Positions 37,218-46,421 of a stretch of DNA of 64,000 nt are shown piece after piece. Origin of the DNA: Paenibacillus sp. cl123 (GTDB lineage: Bacteria > Bacillota > Bacilli > Paenibacillales > NBRC-103111); NCBI RefSeq assembly GCF_900101595.1, contig NZ_FMYY01000007.1, positions 62,001-126,000 of the forward strand. Reading direction: 5' to 3'. The notes below the pieces were generated by a model, which searched no databases, was not told where the DNA came from, and was given only the letters and a program-made list of their open reading frames with translations. A program made the position numbers and the translations under genes. Positions within the stretch are counted from its first letter, which is position 1. The number at the start of each line of letters is the position of its first letter.

Positions 37218-38302
37218 CTTGTCCGTCCCTCCCTTCGGCCGGAAATTAATGCTAGGATGAACAACCAGAGTGTAAGCAGAACTAGGAATGGAAGAGAGAT
37301 CCAAAAATATTGGGTTTTCAGCCATAAATAAAAGCTGTTGTCCGTGAACGGAAGGAGCGCTCCGCAGAGCAGCAGAACAAGCAGGATCAGCAAAACGATG
37401 TCCCTGTACCGGACGCTTCTGCCCTTCCCAAGCAGCTCCACCAACAGGCAAAGCGAAACCGACAGCCGCACGAAGGCGCCGGCATACCATTGATAAATCG
37501 ACAGAAAATCAAGCCGTTCGATGTTATGCGCGATAATGAGCAGCTTCCATTGTTCAAATACCGGGTACCGCTGCTTGACGGCTTCATTGGTTCCGAATTC
37601 GGCGATAGCTCCGGTGATCGGACCCAAGGTCAGCCCCACCAGGATAAGCCCAGTGATTGCCAGGTGGAGGAAGCGGACCCGCGTGGACACATGATGCTGC
37701 ATAAAGAGGAACAAGGTCAGCTCTCCCAAGCCTGCCAATGCCGGTACGCACCCATGCAGCATGGGCAAATACCCCTTCTCCCATATCGGAAATAAAAACG
37801 AATAGTCTTTGTTCGGGCCGTTGCCGATGCCGATGAAAAATCCGAATACGACGATGAACGGAAGCAGAATCCCTGTAAGAATCGCAATGGCTGCAAAGCC
37901 CGAACGCGCGGCAAAGAAGCAGATGAGCAGCAGAAGGACGCATAAGACAAACAAAGGGGTTTCCGGCAAATAAGAATCCTTGGCCCAAAATACCGTATCC
38001 TTCAACGTAATAAACATAACGGCCAGCAAATAGACGCATACCGCCAGGCGGATAATCCGCCCTGTCCATACGCCTCCCAGCCCGCTGATCCAATCCGTGA
38101 TCGGTTTCTGTCCGCTGCGCCTGACGATGAAGGCCAGCATCGCAATCCACAGCAAATAAGGAGGCACGCTGACAAGCGTGGATACCCAGGCGTCCCGCCG
38201 GGCTGCATCCAGCATGACCGGAATGATCAAAACATGGTTCATCAATCCGATGAAGGTCATGATGATCATCACAGCTTGCCCCATCCGTATCGAGCCGGAC
38301 AT
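37214..38302 (-). CDS. GerB family endospore germination permease (B subunit)
   Basis: The 362-aa membrane protein has about ten hydrophobic spans and belongs to the amino-acid permease-like GerAB/GerKB family, thought to bind the germinant. It begins MSGSIRMGQAVMIIMTFIGLMNHV. An excellent AAAGGAGGG site precedes the ATG. It is the first gene of the operon; its stop overlaps the A-subunit start. The ligand cannot be read from sequence. Confidence 0.93.
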   Translation of the reverse strand: MSGSIRMGQAVMIIMTFIGLMNHVLIIPVMLDAARRDAWVSTLVSVPPYLLWIAMLAFIVRRSGQKPITDWISGLGGVWTGRIIRLAVCVYLLAVMFITLKDTVFWAKDSYLPETPLFVLCVLLLLICFFAARSGFAAIAILTGILLPFIVVFGFFIGIGNGPNKDYSFLFPIWEKGYLPMLHGCVPALAGLGELTLFLFMQHHVSTRVRFLHLAITGLILVGLTLGPITGAIAEFGTNEAVKQRYPVFEQWKLLIIAHNIERLDFLSIYQWYAGAFVRLSVSLCLLVELLGKGRSVRYRDIVLLILLVLLLCGALLPFTDNSFYLWLKTQYFWISLPFLVLLTLWLFILALISGRREGRTS

Positions 38303-38369
38303 CCCGGTACCCTCCTTTATCTGCCTGTATAACCCTAGGTTGCCATATTGCCTTTCCCGTTATACGGCA

Positions 38370-38406
38370 GACGGGCGGCCGGGGATCATCTCCCCGGCCG
38401 CCCGTC
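38370..38406. repeat. 16-bp perfect GC hairpin between ger operon and small gene
   Basis: Arms 38370-38385 and 38391-38406 are exact reverse complements (GACGGGCGGCCGGGGA) around TCATC. No T run follows on either strand, so it is a very stable hairpin downstream of the 38418-38759 gene that may slow or stop polymerase or protect a 3' end. Confidence 0.7.
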
Positions 38407-38417
38407 ATGGACTGCAG

Positions 38418-38759
38418 CTATTCCATTTTCATCGCAGCTTGGATCAGCTGCGCTTTAATATTCGGATTCTCGTCGATGAAGGCATACATCCGGTCAACGG
38501 AATCTTTATTTTTCAGATAATCGCGTTCGTTGCGGATCATCTCGTGAGACCATTCGAGAAGAGCTTTCTCGGCTGCTCCGAGGCGGTTCAGAGCCGTGTG
38601 AAGGCCCGTATCCTCCACGAGACGCTCCATCACATTCTGGTCGACTTTGCCAAGCTTCTTCGTCGTCGCGAGCTTTTTCTCAAATGCGCTGTTAGCCGCC
38701 TGGAAAAGCTCTTTCGCTTCTTTATATTCCTTCTGTTGTTCGGACATCGTTTTCTTCAT
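38418..38759 (-). CDS. Small helical protein, similar in look to YlbF-type proteins (113 aa)
   Basis: The product is a charged, all-helical protein (MKKTMSEQQKEYKEAKELFQAANSAFEKKLATTKKLG...) with a likely coiled coil over residues 1-50, no signal and no membrane span. I do not recognise it with certainty; it has the look of a small YlbF/YmcA-like or conserved Paenibacillus protein. ATG 38759 has AAAGGTGG 8 nt upstream. It stands alone between a GC hairpin and a 300-nt intergenic region shared with asnB. Confidence 0.7.
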   Translation of the reverse strand: MKKTMSEQQKEYKEAKELFQAANSAFEKKLATTKKLGKVDQNVMERLVEDTGLHTALNRLGAAEKALLEWSHEMIRNERDYLKNKDSVDRMYAFIDENPNIKAQLIQAAMKME

Positions 38760-38838
38760 GTTGACGGCCACCTTTCTTGTTGCTCCCTAAATGTCGCCAA
38801 GCTTCGTCTTAAGCTATAGGTTGGGACAAAACCGTACT

Positions 38839-38854
38839 TTTCTATGCATAGAAA
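38839..38854. promoter_or_regulatory. Palindrome in the divergent 38.8-39.0 kb intergenic region
   Basis: TTTCTATGCATAGAAA is a perfect 16-bp palindrome about 80 nt upstream of the small gene and 215 nt upstream of asnB. It could be an operator for a dimeric regulator. Nothing else recognisable is in the 38760-39067 gap. Confidence 0.35.
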
Positions 38855-39067
38855 GCCGAATGGAACGGGAGTTTTCCAATAATTCCTTTGCCCCTAGTTT
38901 AGCTTGTCCGCGTCCGTTTGTCCAATTTTTCCCGATCATTCGGCGAGGAAAAGCAGGAGCTTGACCAGACATGAGACGCCGGATCGACGCATACGCTTAA
39001 ACATCTCGCGCCTCGCCTGGAAAAGGCAGGATCAGCCAACACTTGAGACCAGAGAGGATGAAGACCT

Positions 39068-40912
39068 ATGTGTGGCATCACGGGGTGGATCGATTGGAAC
39101 CGAGACTTGACCGGGCATTCCTCCATTTTAATCAACATGACGGATACAATGGCGCTGCGCGGGCCAGACGCTTCAGGCACATGGATTACGCCTCGCTGCG
39201 CCCTCGGACACCGGAGATTGAGCGTAATGGACCCGGCTAACGGCGCGCAGCCGATGATCCGAAATTGCGGGGACAACCGGTTCGCCATCGTATATAACGG
39301 GGAGCTGTACAATGCGCCCGAGCTGAAGAAGGAGCTGGAGTCCCGCGGCCACCGCTTCTCGACCAACTGCGATACGGAGGTGCTGCTCGTCTCCTTCATC
39401 GAGTGGGGGCGCGCCTGCGTGGAGAGACTGAACGGCATTTTTGCATTTGCGGTATGGAACGACGAGGAGCAGACCTTGTTCCTTGCCCGGGATCGCCTGG
39501 GCGTGAAGCCTTTGTTCTACTCGTATGACTCCGGCCGCTTGCTGTTCGGCTCGGAGCCGAAGGCGATTCTGGCTCATCCCGACTTTCCCGCTCAGATCAC
39601 AGGCGAAGGGCTCGCCGAAATTTTCGCGGTCGGTCCCGCACGAACGCCGGGGCACGGCATCTACAAAAACATGAACGAGCTTAAGCCGGGACACGCGATG
39701 GTCATGGATGCAGGAGGCATCCGGATCACCGCTTATTGGAAACTCGAGAGCAAGCCGCATGAAGACGATGTCGAAGCTACGGCAGCCAAGGTTCATGATC
39801 TGCTGAAGGATACGGTCATCCGCCAGTTGGCTTCGGACGTTCCGATCTGCACGCTGCTGTCGGGAGGACTGGATTCCAGCGCCTTGACTTCGTTCGCCGC
39901 CACCTACTATAAAGAACAAGGGCTCGGCCCGCTGCATACGTATTCGGTCGATTACGTCGACAATGACAAGCATTTCAAGGCCAACGCCTTCCAGCCGAAT
40001 TCCGACGCCCCCTGGATTCAGCGGATGACCGACTACCTCGGCACCGTACATCATGACAAAACCTTCGATACCCCCGAGCTTATCGAATCGCTGAAAACCG
40101 TCGTGTTCGCCCGGGATACGCCCGGCATGGCCGATGTCGACGGCTCCTTGTATTTATTTTGCAATGAGATCAAGAAGGACGCGACGGTCGCACTGTCCGG
40201 AGAAGCCGCCGACGAAATCTTCGGCGGATATCCGTGGTTTCACCGCGACGAGGCGCTGAACGCCGACACCTTCCCCTGGTCGCTAGCTACGCCGGAGAGG
40301 GCTGCCTTGCTGTCGCCCGAATTCATAGAGTGGGTAAAGCCGGAGCAATATGTGCAGGACCGGTACCGCCAGGCGTTGTCCGAAGTGCCGCGGCTGGCCG
40401 GCGAAAATCAACAGCAGCACCGGATGAGAGAGATGTCCTACCTCAATATTACGCGCTTCATGCCTACGCTGCTGGACCGCAAGGATAGGATGAGCATGGC
40501 CGTCGGCCTGGAGGTGCGGGTTCCCTTCTGCGATCACCGGCTTGTGGAATATGTCTGGAATATCCCTTGGGAGATCAAAACATCCGGCGACCGGGAGAAG
40601 GGCATTCTCCGCAAAGCCTTGCGCGACGTGCTGCCGGAGGATGTGCTGACCCGCAAGAAGAGCCCTTACCCCAAAACGCATAACCCGGGTTATTTATCGG
40701 CCGTTCGTTCCTGGGTGCTCGACATTCTGGATGATTCCACTTCCCCTCTGCTGCCATTCATTGATGCGAAGAAGATCCGGGCGCTGGCCGAAAACGACAA
40801 TGGACAATTTAATCTGCCCTGGTTCGGGCAGTTGATGACCGGCCCGCAGCTGTTCGCCTATCTGGCCCAGGTGGATACGTGGCTGCGCCACTACAAGGTC
40901 TCGATCCGGTGA
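39068..40912 (+). CDS. asnB: Asparagine synthase (glutamine-hydrolysing), AsnO-like
   Basis: Converts aspartate to asparagine with ATP and glutamine. The 614-aa protein starts MCGITGW, so Cys2 is the glutaminase nucleophile after Met removal. The N-terminal class II amidotransferase domain runs to about residue 200 (LRGPDASGTW, YNGELYN). The synthetase domain has the PP-loop LLSGGLDSSALTS (about residues 264-276) and GEAADEIFGGYPWF. Size and the RMSMAVGLEVRVPFCDHRLVEYVW region resemble B. subtilis AsnO (YisO), which is used in sporulation; the exact paralogue is inference. AGAGAGG precedes the ATG. Confidence 0.95.
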   Translation: MCGITGWIDWNRDLTGHSSILINMTDTMALRGPDASGTWITPRCALGHRRLSVMDPANGAQPMIRNCGDNRFAIVYNGELYNAPELKKELESRGHRFSTNCDTEVLLVSFIEWGRACVERLNGIFAFAVWNDEEQTLFLARDRLGVKPLFYSYDSGRLLFGSEPKAILAHPDFPAQITGEGLAEIFAVGPARTPGHGIYKNMNELKPGHAMVMDAGGIRITAYWKLESKPHEDDVEATAAKVHDLLKDTVIRQLASDVPICTLLSGGLDSSALTSFAATYYKEQGLGPLHTYSVDYVDNDKHFKANAFQPNSDAPWIQRMTDYLGTVHHDKTFDTPELIESLKTVVFARDTPGMADVDGSLYLFCNEIKKDATVALSGEAADEIFGGYPWFHRDEALNADTFPWSLATPERAALLSPEFIEWVKPEQYVQDRYRQALSEVPRLAGENQQQHRMREMSYLNITRFMPTLLDRKDRMSMAVGLEVRVPFCDHRLVEYVWNIPWEIKTSGDREKGILRKALRDVLPEDVLTRKKSPYPKTHNPGYLSAVRSWVLDILDDSTSPLLPFIDAKKIRALAENDNGQFNLPWFGQLMTGPQLFAYLAQVDTWLRHYKVSIR

Positions 40913-40943
40913 CGGCTGGCAGCACCGGTCGCGGCTTCCAAAA

Positions 40944-40992
40944 CAAAGACGCCTTGGGTCCCGCGGTTTCCGTGGGGCTGAAAGCGTCTTTG
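40944..40992. terminator. Terminator between convergent asnB and rdgB
   Basis: Arms CAAAGACGC/GCGTCTTTG (40944-40952, 40984-40992) with an inner GC-rich stem. On the minus strand the second arm runs into TTTTGG, so it serves rdgB best and may also stop asnB transcripts. Confidence 0.7.
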
Positions 40993-41079
40993 TGCAGCAT
41001 TATTTTAGGCGGGGAACGGAGCAGCCTGCGAGTCCCATAACCAGCTCGGGTCAGCCTGCTCCGGCCCGCCCCCGCTCGT

Positions 41080-41742
41080 CTAAGCCTGATCCGCTTGCTT
41101 CAGCACGGTCTGCAGCAAACGCAGAGCCTGGCCGCGATGGCTGATCGCGTTTTTCTCCTCCATCGTCAGCTCCGCCATCGTCTTGCCAAGCTGCGGCAGG
41201 TAGAACAGCGGGTCGTAGCCGAATCCGCCTTCGCCCCGCTGCTCGCCGATGATGGCGCCCCGGCAAGCTCCCTCCACTTGCGCGATCGGCTCGCCCGCCG
41301 CATCGACCAAGGCGATGGCGCACAGAAACTGCGCGCCGCTGAGCGTGACCGGACCATCGCCGCCCTTATCGGGGGCCGGGACTACCCGCTCCAGCTTGCC
41401 CAGCTCGGCAAGCAGCTTGCGGTTGTTGGCCGCATCGTTGGACGGCTCGCCCGCATAGCGGGCGGAGTATACCCCAGGCGCGCCACCCAGCCGATCCACC
41501 GCAAGCCCGGAGTCGTCGGCGATAACAGGCACGCCCAATATGCGCGCTACGGCCCTTGCTTTGATCAGCGCGTTCGCCGCGAACGTATCCCCGTCCTCCG
41601 GAATGTCGGGGATGTCCGGGTAATCCTTGAGGCTCTTGACCTTCGTCCCGTCCTCCCCAAACATCGCGGCAAACTCCTTAACTTTGCCCGCATTGGTAGT
41701 CGCGATAACGACCTCTTCCGTCTTATGGCCGAGCAGGCGCAT
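41080..41742 (-). CDS. rdgB: XTP/dITP diphosphatase (Ham1/RdgB)
   Basis: House-cleaning pyrophosphatase that removes XTP, ITP and dITP. The 220-aa protein starts [23 protein letters not shown] with the substrate-binding TTNAGKVKE, and has [38 protein letters not shown] and SHRGQALR. I chose ATG 41742 because GGGGGA lies 7 nt upstream; the first ATG of the frame would overlap rph by more. Its start overlaps the rph end by 20 nt. The gerM-rph-rdgB order matches B. subtilis gerM-rph-ysnA. Confidence 0.96.
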   Translation of the reverse strand: MRLLGHKTEEVVIATTNAGKVKEFAAMFGEDGTKVKSLKDYPDIPDIPEDGDTFAANALIKARAVARILGVPVIADDSGLAVDRLGGAPGVYSARYAGEPSNDAANNRKLLAELGKLERVVPAPDKGGDGPVTLSGAQFLCAIALVDAAGEPIAQVEGACRGAIIGEQRGEGGFGYDPLFYLPQLGKTMAELTMEEKNAISHRGQALRLLQTVLKQADQA

Positions 41743-42484
41743 GAGCATTCCCCCTGATTCGGTCTGCAATAGGCCCGAGCGCTTTTTGCTGCTCCCCGAT
41801 CATCGTGCGTATGCCCGATTCGGCCAAGGCCAGCAGCGAATCCAGCTCCTCGCGGGAGAACGGAGCGTCCTCTCCGGTCCCCTGCACCTCGACGAATTTG
41901 CCCAGCCCGGTCATCACGACGTTCATGTCGACCTTGGCTTTGGAATCCTCTTCGTAATTCAGGTCAAGGCAGGCCGCTTCCTGAACGATCCCGACGCTGA
42001 CGGAGCCGAGGAAATCATTGATCGGAAACCGGCTCAAATTTTTCTCCCGCGACACCTTGTCCATCGCGATCGCCATCGCTACGAAAGCGCCGGTAATCGA
42101 GGTCGTGCGCGTGCCTCCGTCCGCCTGAATGACGTCGCAATCCAGCGTAACCGAACGCTCGCCAAGCGCCTCAAGGCTCACGACGGAGCGCAGGGCGCGC
42201 CCGATGAGCCGCTGAATTTCCATTGTCCGTCCGCCCAGTTTGCCTTTCGCAGACTCCCTTTGATTGCGCACGGAAGTGGCGCGGGGCAGCATCGAATATT
42301 CGGCCGTCACCCAGCCCTTGCCCTGGCCCTTCATAAAAGGAGGAACACGTTCCTCGACCGTCGCCGTGCAGATTACCCTGGTTTCTCCCACTTCGATCAG
42401 AACGGAGCCTTCCGCATGTTTCGTATAATTCGTCGTGATGGTTATCGGTCTCGTCTGATCCGCACTTCTCCCGTCGCTTCTCAT
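41723..42484 (-). CDS. rph: Ribonuclease PH
   Basis: Phosphorolytic 3'-5' exoribonuclease that trims tRNA 3' ends. The 253-aa protein starts [16 protein letters not shown] and contains the family stretch [34 protein letters not shown] and [14 protein letters not shown]. The frame extends upstream to 42550, but AAAGGAGG lies only before ATG 42484 (spacing about 13 nt, rather long). Confidence 0.96.
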   Translation of the reverse strand: MRSDGRSADQTRPITITTNYTKHAEGSVLIEVGETRVICTATVEERVPPFMKGQGKGWVTAEYSMLPRATSVRNQRESAKGKLGGRTMEIQRLIGRALRSVVSLEALGERSVTLDCDVIQADGGTRTTSITGAFVAMAIAMDKVSREKNLSRFPINDFLGSVSVGIVQEAACLDLNYEEDSKAKVDMNVVMTGLGKFVEVQGTGEDAPFSREELDSLLALAESGIRTMIGEQQKALGPIADRIRGNAHAPARP

Positions 42485-42579
42485 GTACGTCGTTCGTCCT
42501 CCTTTATTCAATCCGTAACCCATTGTACCAAAGGCCCCCGTGAAAACCAAACGCTTGTCCCGGCGCTGACGGCAGGCGA

Positions 42580-42612
42580 AGAAGGACCTGGCTCCCTTGT
42601 CCAGGTCCTTGC
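42580..42612 (-). terminator. Terminator-like hairpin after gerM
   Basis: Arms AAGGACCTGG/CCAGGTCCTT are perfect over 10 nt with a 9-nt loop. On the minus strand the T run is weak (CTTCTTCG), so some read-through into rph is likely. Confidence 0.6.
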
Positions 42613-42623
42613 GTTTGTATGGG

Positions 42624-43667
42624 TTACAGCTTGCCCGGATTCACCGTGGACGGACGGGCGACAGGTTTGGCATAGCTCTGATTGTCCGTTGCGCTTACCT
42701 TCGCATCGCCGTTAACCAGAATTTGCACCTTCTTGCCCGAAGCTTCATTCTCCGTGAGCGACAGAACGACCGCTTTGAGCGCTTCCGCCGGCGCTTTGAG
42801 ATCCGGGCCAAGCATCTTATCGGAGAAATTGACGGTAATGACATCGTCTGTGCTCGTGATCTGGAGCAGTTCGCTGCCGGCGTTCAATACAGCGGCGAGC
42901 CCCTTGCTATCGTCAGGACCGGCGATCAGCTGCTGAACGACCGCCTCGGAGATTTGATCCGTCCGGTTAATTAACCGGGTTACCGGCACATAATAGTGAT
43001 AATCCTCCTGATTGCGGCTGAGGAAATATAAAGTTACCGGCGTTGCCTGGCCGTACTCCACGCTTTCGGGCTTCTCCAGATTGATGCCCATCGCGCGGGA
43101 GAGCGGTTCGTCAAGCGGAGTTCCGCCTACGGGCATCTCCTTGATATCCGCCCCTTCGACGCGGATCCGCACCTTCTCGACGGTCGGATAGCCGGTAAGC
43201 GTCCAGGTGACCGCCTCCAAAATCTTCCGCTCATCCTGCAGGTTATAATCATGGAAAGACTTGGAGAAGTCGACAACCGCCAGCTTCTGATCCGGAATAA
43301 TATTGATGCCCTTGACCTCGGTTCCCTTCGGCAGCAGCGCCCTGAAGCCGGCAGGCATCCGCCCTTCGGCAGGTCCGCCGTCCACCATATACTCCAGCGC
43401 TTTCTTGGCCGTGTCCACCGCCTTCTCGATCTGCACGGTGACCGGAGCGACAAAGCCTTTTTCATCTTTGGCATAAACGGTTAATTGCATCGGATTTACC
43501 AGCTCGGGGACGCTGACATGGCCGCTTGTCGCTTTGGCTTCCACACCGCCCTGGGGAGGATCGATTTGGCGGGATTGTTCCTTCGTCTCCAGCATGGAGC
43601 AGCCAGTCGTCATGACCATGATCAGGCCGGTAACGGCGGCCCACCGGATCGGCTTATTCGGTTTCAT
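42624..43667 (-). CDS. gerM: Spore germination protein GerM
   Basis: Lipoprotein needed for normal cortex and germination in B. subtilis. The 347-aa product has a lipobox [10 protein letters not shown] with Cys23, followed by two GerMN domains (about residues 60-185 and 195-325; each with a VTLYFL- or LTVYAKD-type start and a VDFSKSF or VNFSDKM motif). A mother-cell SigE-like promoter may lie upstream (GCATAAA, 14-15 nt, GTATACAT around 43700-43730). AAGGAGGAAC precedes the ATG. Confidence 0.93.
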   Translation of the reverse strand: MKPNKPIRWAAVTGLIMVMTTGCSMLETKEQSRQIDPPQGGVEAKATSGHVSVPELVNPMQLTVYAKDEKGFVAPVTVQIEKAVDTAKKALEYMVDGGPAEGRMPAGFRALLPKGTEVKGINIIPDQKLAVVDFSKSFHDYNLQDERKILEAVTWTLTGYPTVEKVRIRVEGADIKEMPVGGTPLDEPLSRAMGINLEKPESVEYGQATPVTLYFLSRNQEDYHYYVPVTRLINRTDQISEAVVQQLIAGPDDSKGLAAVLNAGSELLQITSTDDVITVNFSDKMLGPDLKAPAEALKAVVLSLTENEASGKKVQILVNGDAKVSATDNQSYAKPVARPSTVNPGKL

Positions 43668-43793
43668 GTACTTGTTCCTCCTTGGTTTGGGAAGTTGTCC
43701 GTTTACTTATGTATACGGGAACAAGACAAGTTTATGCCTGCTTTTGTCCATTTTCGCAAAGAAAGTAATTTGGTTCTTTAGTTGCATGTCACC

Positions 43794-43823
43794 TTGATTT
43801 AACCAGTACTAAAAGCCTATAAT
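43794..43823 (+). promoter_or_regulatory. SigA promoter of the GGDEF gene
   Basis: TTGATT (43794-43799) and a perfect TATAAT (43818-43823) are separated by 18 nt, 35 nt before the start codon. Confidence 0.7.
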
Positions 43824-43857
43824 ATAGGTGTGTTTTTCCAAAAAGAGGTGATTCCCC

Positions 43858-44736
43858 ATGGAAAACCGTCTGCAGGATTCCTTTCCCGACCGGGTATACC
43901 GAGCCGTGGCTCAGCAATCGCCGGACTGGCTTTGGATCTTCGACGACGCCGGCACGCCGATCGGCATATCCCCCAAGCAATGGGCCGGCCAATCCTTATA
44001 CCGTCTTGTACACGATGAAAATCTTGAGGCTTTGAAACAAGCTTGCCGCGTGCTTCTGCGCGAGCGGCAGCCCTTTCTCCTCATGCTTCAAGCCGTCATG
44101 CCGGACGGCGCCCGCCTCTGGCTCGAGGTACGCGGATTCCCTGTTCATGTGGAAGAAGGGCATGTCGCGGCGGCTGTGTCGGCCAGGGATATCACGCCCT
44201 ATAAGCAGCAGGAAGAACGGCTCACCCGTCTGGCTTATTACGACGCATTGACCGGACTTCCCAACCGGCGATTATTTCAGGATCGCTTCATGCAAGCCAT
44301 GCACATCGCCAAGCGATATCACCATAAACTGGGGATTTTGTATATCGATCTCGATGACTTCAAACGCATTAACGACAAATACGGCCACTCTGTAGGCGAC
44401 GAGCTGCTGACAGCCGCCGCCTCTCGGCTGTCCCACTCCATTCGCGATCCGGACACCGTATGCCGGATGGGAGGCGATGAATTTGTTGTTCTCGTGCAGC
44501 AGGTCGATCAGACGGACGATATGATCAAGATCGGCCGGAGGATCAGCGAGGCGCTGAGACAGCCGTTCGATATAGGAGGCCATCATATTCGGATTTCCAG
44601 CAGCATCGGGGCTGCGCTCTATCCGCAGGACGGCTATGACGGAGAGACGCTGCTCCAATGCGCGGACAACGCCATGTACGCCTCCAAGCAGCTGGGCAAA
44701 AATCAGTTCCGGTTTTTTACGGACCCGGAAGCCTAG
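43858..44736 (+). CDS. PAS domain diguanylate cyclase
   Basis: Makes cyclic di-GMP from two GTP. The 292-aa cytosolic protein has a PAS-like sensor domain (residues about 8-112, ending in AAAVSARDITPYKQQEERL). The GGDEF domain (about 120-290) has the intact motif MGGDEF (GGDEF at 205-209). An allosteric I-site RDPD at 196-199 lies exactly five residues before it, predicting product feedback inhibition. There is no EAL domain. AAAAGAGGTG precedes the ATG; it stands as a single gene. Confidence 0.92.
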   Translation: MENRLQDSFPDRVYRAVAQQSPDWLWIFDDAGTPIGISPKQWAGQSLYRLVHDENLEALKQACRVLLRERQPFLLMLQAVMPDGARLWLEVRGFPVHVEEGHVAAAVSARDITPYKQQEERLTRLAYYDALTGLPNRRLFQDRFMQAMHIAKRYHHKLGILYIDLDDFKRINDKYGHSVGDELLTAAASRLSHSIRDPDTVCRMGGDEFVVLVQQVDQTDDMIKIGRRISEALRQPFDIGGHHIRISSSIGAALYPQDGYDGETLLQCADNAMYASKQLGKNQFRFFTDPEA

Positions 44737-44804
44737 CTCCCGGACAGCGCACAGGCGCTTGCGCTCTGGCGGCGGCTCCTCAAGTTACCGGCTTGCCTGC
44801 ATCG

Positions 44805-44833
44805 TTGACGATCTTTGGCAAATCCCGTATAGT
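44805..44833 (+). promoter_or_regulatory. SigA promoter of the fluoride exporter
   Basis: TTGACG (44805-44810) and TATAGT (44828-44833) are separated by exactly 17 nt and lie just upstream of the fluoride riboswitch. Confidence 0.75.
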
Positions 44834-44847
44834 TAAAGGCAATAATC

Positions 44848-44938
44848 GAAGGCGATGGGGTTCTTGCCTGCCGGTTGCCTTTCAGGCGATAACATGACTC
44901 CTACCAGCGTGCGCTGCACTTGGTAGGAGTCTGTTTTT
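44848..44938 (+). ncRNA. Fluoride riboswitch (crcB motif) with terminator
   Basis: The aptamer shows the crcB-motif hallmarks GGCGATGGGGTTC near 44851 and GATAACATGACTCCTACC at 44888-44905, closely like known Bacillus examples. The last conserved bases, GACTCCTACCA, are also the 5' arm of an intrinsic terminator (3' arm TGGTAGGAGTC, 44921-44931, then TTTTTT). Fluoride binding should therefore prevent termination and switch on the CLC gene downstream. Confidence 0.93.
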
Positions 44939-44983
44939 TGCCTAACGGCTCTTGCAAACGTTAGGAGATAGGAGCGATTGGAT

Positions 44984-46309
44984 ATGAGGCTTCGTTCCAG
45001 GCTTTACCGCTATGCGCAGCAATCGTTGCAGCTGGCCGTTCTGGCCTTCTGCTTCAAATGGTTATGGTACGGCAGTCTCACAGGGATATTGGCAGGCTCG
45101 GCCTCCGCCTTGTTTCTGACCGGTCTTGAAGCGGTTACCGAGCAGCGGCTGGCGCATCCGTGGCTATTGTTTCTGCTGCCGCTGGGCGGGGCGATGATGA
45201 GCTATCTGTATACGAGGTACGGGAATCAGGCGGGCAAAGGAAACAATCTGATTCTGGAGCAAATTCAGCATGGCGGCGAAGCCGTTCCTTTGCGCATGGC
45301 TCCTCTCGTCCTGCTCGGCACTTGGCTGACGCATCTGTTCGGAGGTTCGGCGGGCCGGGAGGGGACGGCCGTGCAGATGGGGGGAAGCCTTGCGGACTTT
45401 GCCGGCCGTCTGCTGCGGGTAGACGAAGCGGACCGCAAGCTGCTGCTGATGTGCGGCATCAGCGCAGGGTTCGGCTCGGTATTCGGCACGCCGCTGGCCG
45501 GCGCCGTGTTCGGGGTGGAGGTCGTCGCGATCGGACTTATCCGGTATCAGGCGCTTCTGCCGTGCCTGATCGCCAGTCTGGCGGGGCATCTCACAACGAC
45601 GGCCTGGGGGGTGCGCCATCTGCCTCTTGCCATCGGGGAGACGCCCGTCTTCTCTGCCTTGGTCATGAGCAAGGTAGTCTTGGCGGCCGCTCTGTTCGGC
45701 TTGGCCGGCTTCGCATTCAGCGAGCTGACCCATGCTTGCAAGCGGCTGCTGACCGGCCTGTTCGGCAATCCGGTTATTCGCGCCTTCGCGGGCGGATTGC
45801 TCGTTATCGCCTTGACCTATCTGTTCGGTACACGGGATTATCTCGGTCTTGGCATCCCCCTGCTTCAGGCTTCATTTACCGACACGGTAGCTCCGCTTGC
45901 CTTCTTGTGGAAAATCTTGTTTACATCCGTGACGCTCGGAGCCGGCTACCAGGGCGGCGAAGTGACCCCGCTGTTCGTCATCGGCAGCACGCTCGGTCAT
46001 TCGCTGGCCGGCCTGCTTCACTTATCCGCGCCGTTTCTGGCGGCTCTGGGCATGGTCGCCGTATTCAGCGGAGCTGCCAATACGCCCATCGCCTGCTTTA
46101 TCATGGGGATCGAGCTGTTCGGCTCGGAAGCGGCCGTTTACTTGTTGACGGCTTGCGTTATCAGCTATTTGTTTTCAGGTCATACCGGCATTTATTCCTC
46201 CCAGCAGATCGGCGTATCCAAATCCCGGCTTCATCCGGTGCCCGAGCTCTCAACCTTGGCCGGCATCAGAAAAAAGCCTGTCCCCTCCCGGGAGAGCGAG
46301 GACGGCTGA
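44984..46309 (+). CDS. eriC: CLC-type fluoride/proton antiporter
   Basis: The 441-aa membrane protein of the CLC family has about a dozen hydrophobic spans. Key positions are GREGT at 124-128 with the gating Glu126, and GKGNNLI near 84-90 in place of the chloride-type GSGIP selectivity motif, as in the fluoride-selective CLC-F branch. The upstream fluoride riboswitch makes fluoride export the likely role. I chose ATG 44984 (GGAG 9 nt upstream); TTG 44978 is an alternative. No CBS domains are present. Confidence 0.92.
   Translation: MRLRSRLYRYAQQSLQLAVLAFCFKWLWYGSLTGILAGSASALFLTGLEAVTEQRLAHPWLLFLLPLGGAMMSYLYTRYGNQAGKGNNLILEQIQHGGEAVPLRMAPLVLLGTWLTHLFGGSAGREGTAVQMGGSLADFAGRLLRVDEADRKLLLMCGISAGFGSVFGTPLAGAVFGVEVVAIGLIRYQALLPCLIASLAGHLTTTAWGVRHLPLAIGETPVFSALVMSKVVLAAALFGLAGFAFSELTHACKRLLTGLFGNPVIRAFAGGLLVIALTYLFGTRDYLGLGIPLLQASFTDTVAPLAFLWKILFTSVTLGAGYQGGEVTPLFVIGSTLGHSLAGLLHLSAPFLAALGMVAVFSGAANTPIACFIMGIELFGSEAAVYLLTACVISYLFSGHTGIYSSQQIGVSKSRLHPVPELSTLAGIRKKPVPSRESEDG
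46266..46307 (-). terminator. Minus-strand terminator inside the 3' end of the CLC gene
   Basis: On the minus strand, AGCCGTCCTC pairs with GAGGGGACAGGCT and is followed by TTTTTT. It lies within the last codons of the convergent CLC gene and would terminate the PgpA-like transcript about 115 nt after its stop. Confidence 0.65.
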
Positions 46310-46421
46310 AGCCGTGCCGGGGGATCGGCCCGGTCGACAGCCGGCGTCCTGTATAAGCGGCGCCCTAACGAAACCGCTGCAGAGGCGGCAGCTCCTTTCG
46401 GATGAAAGAAGGGGATGCTTC

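Noticed and set aside
37217-37490. 91-codon N-terminal extension of the GerA-type protein
   Set aside because: It overlaps the GerB coding sequence, while TTG 37217 has a proper ribosome site and the usual 4-nt overlap.
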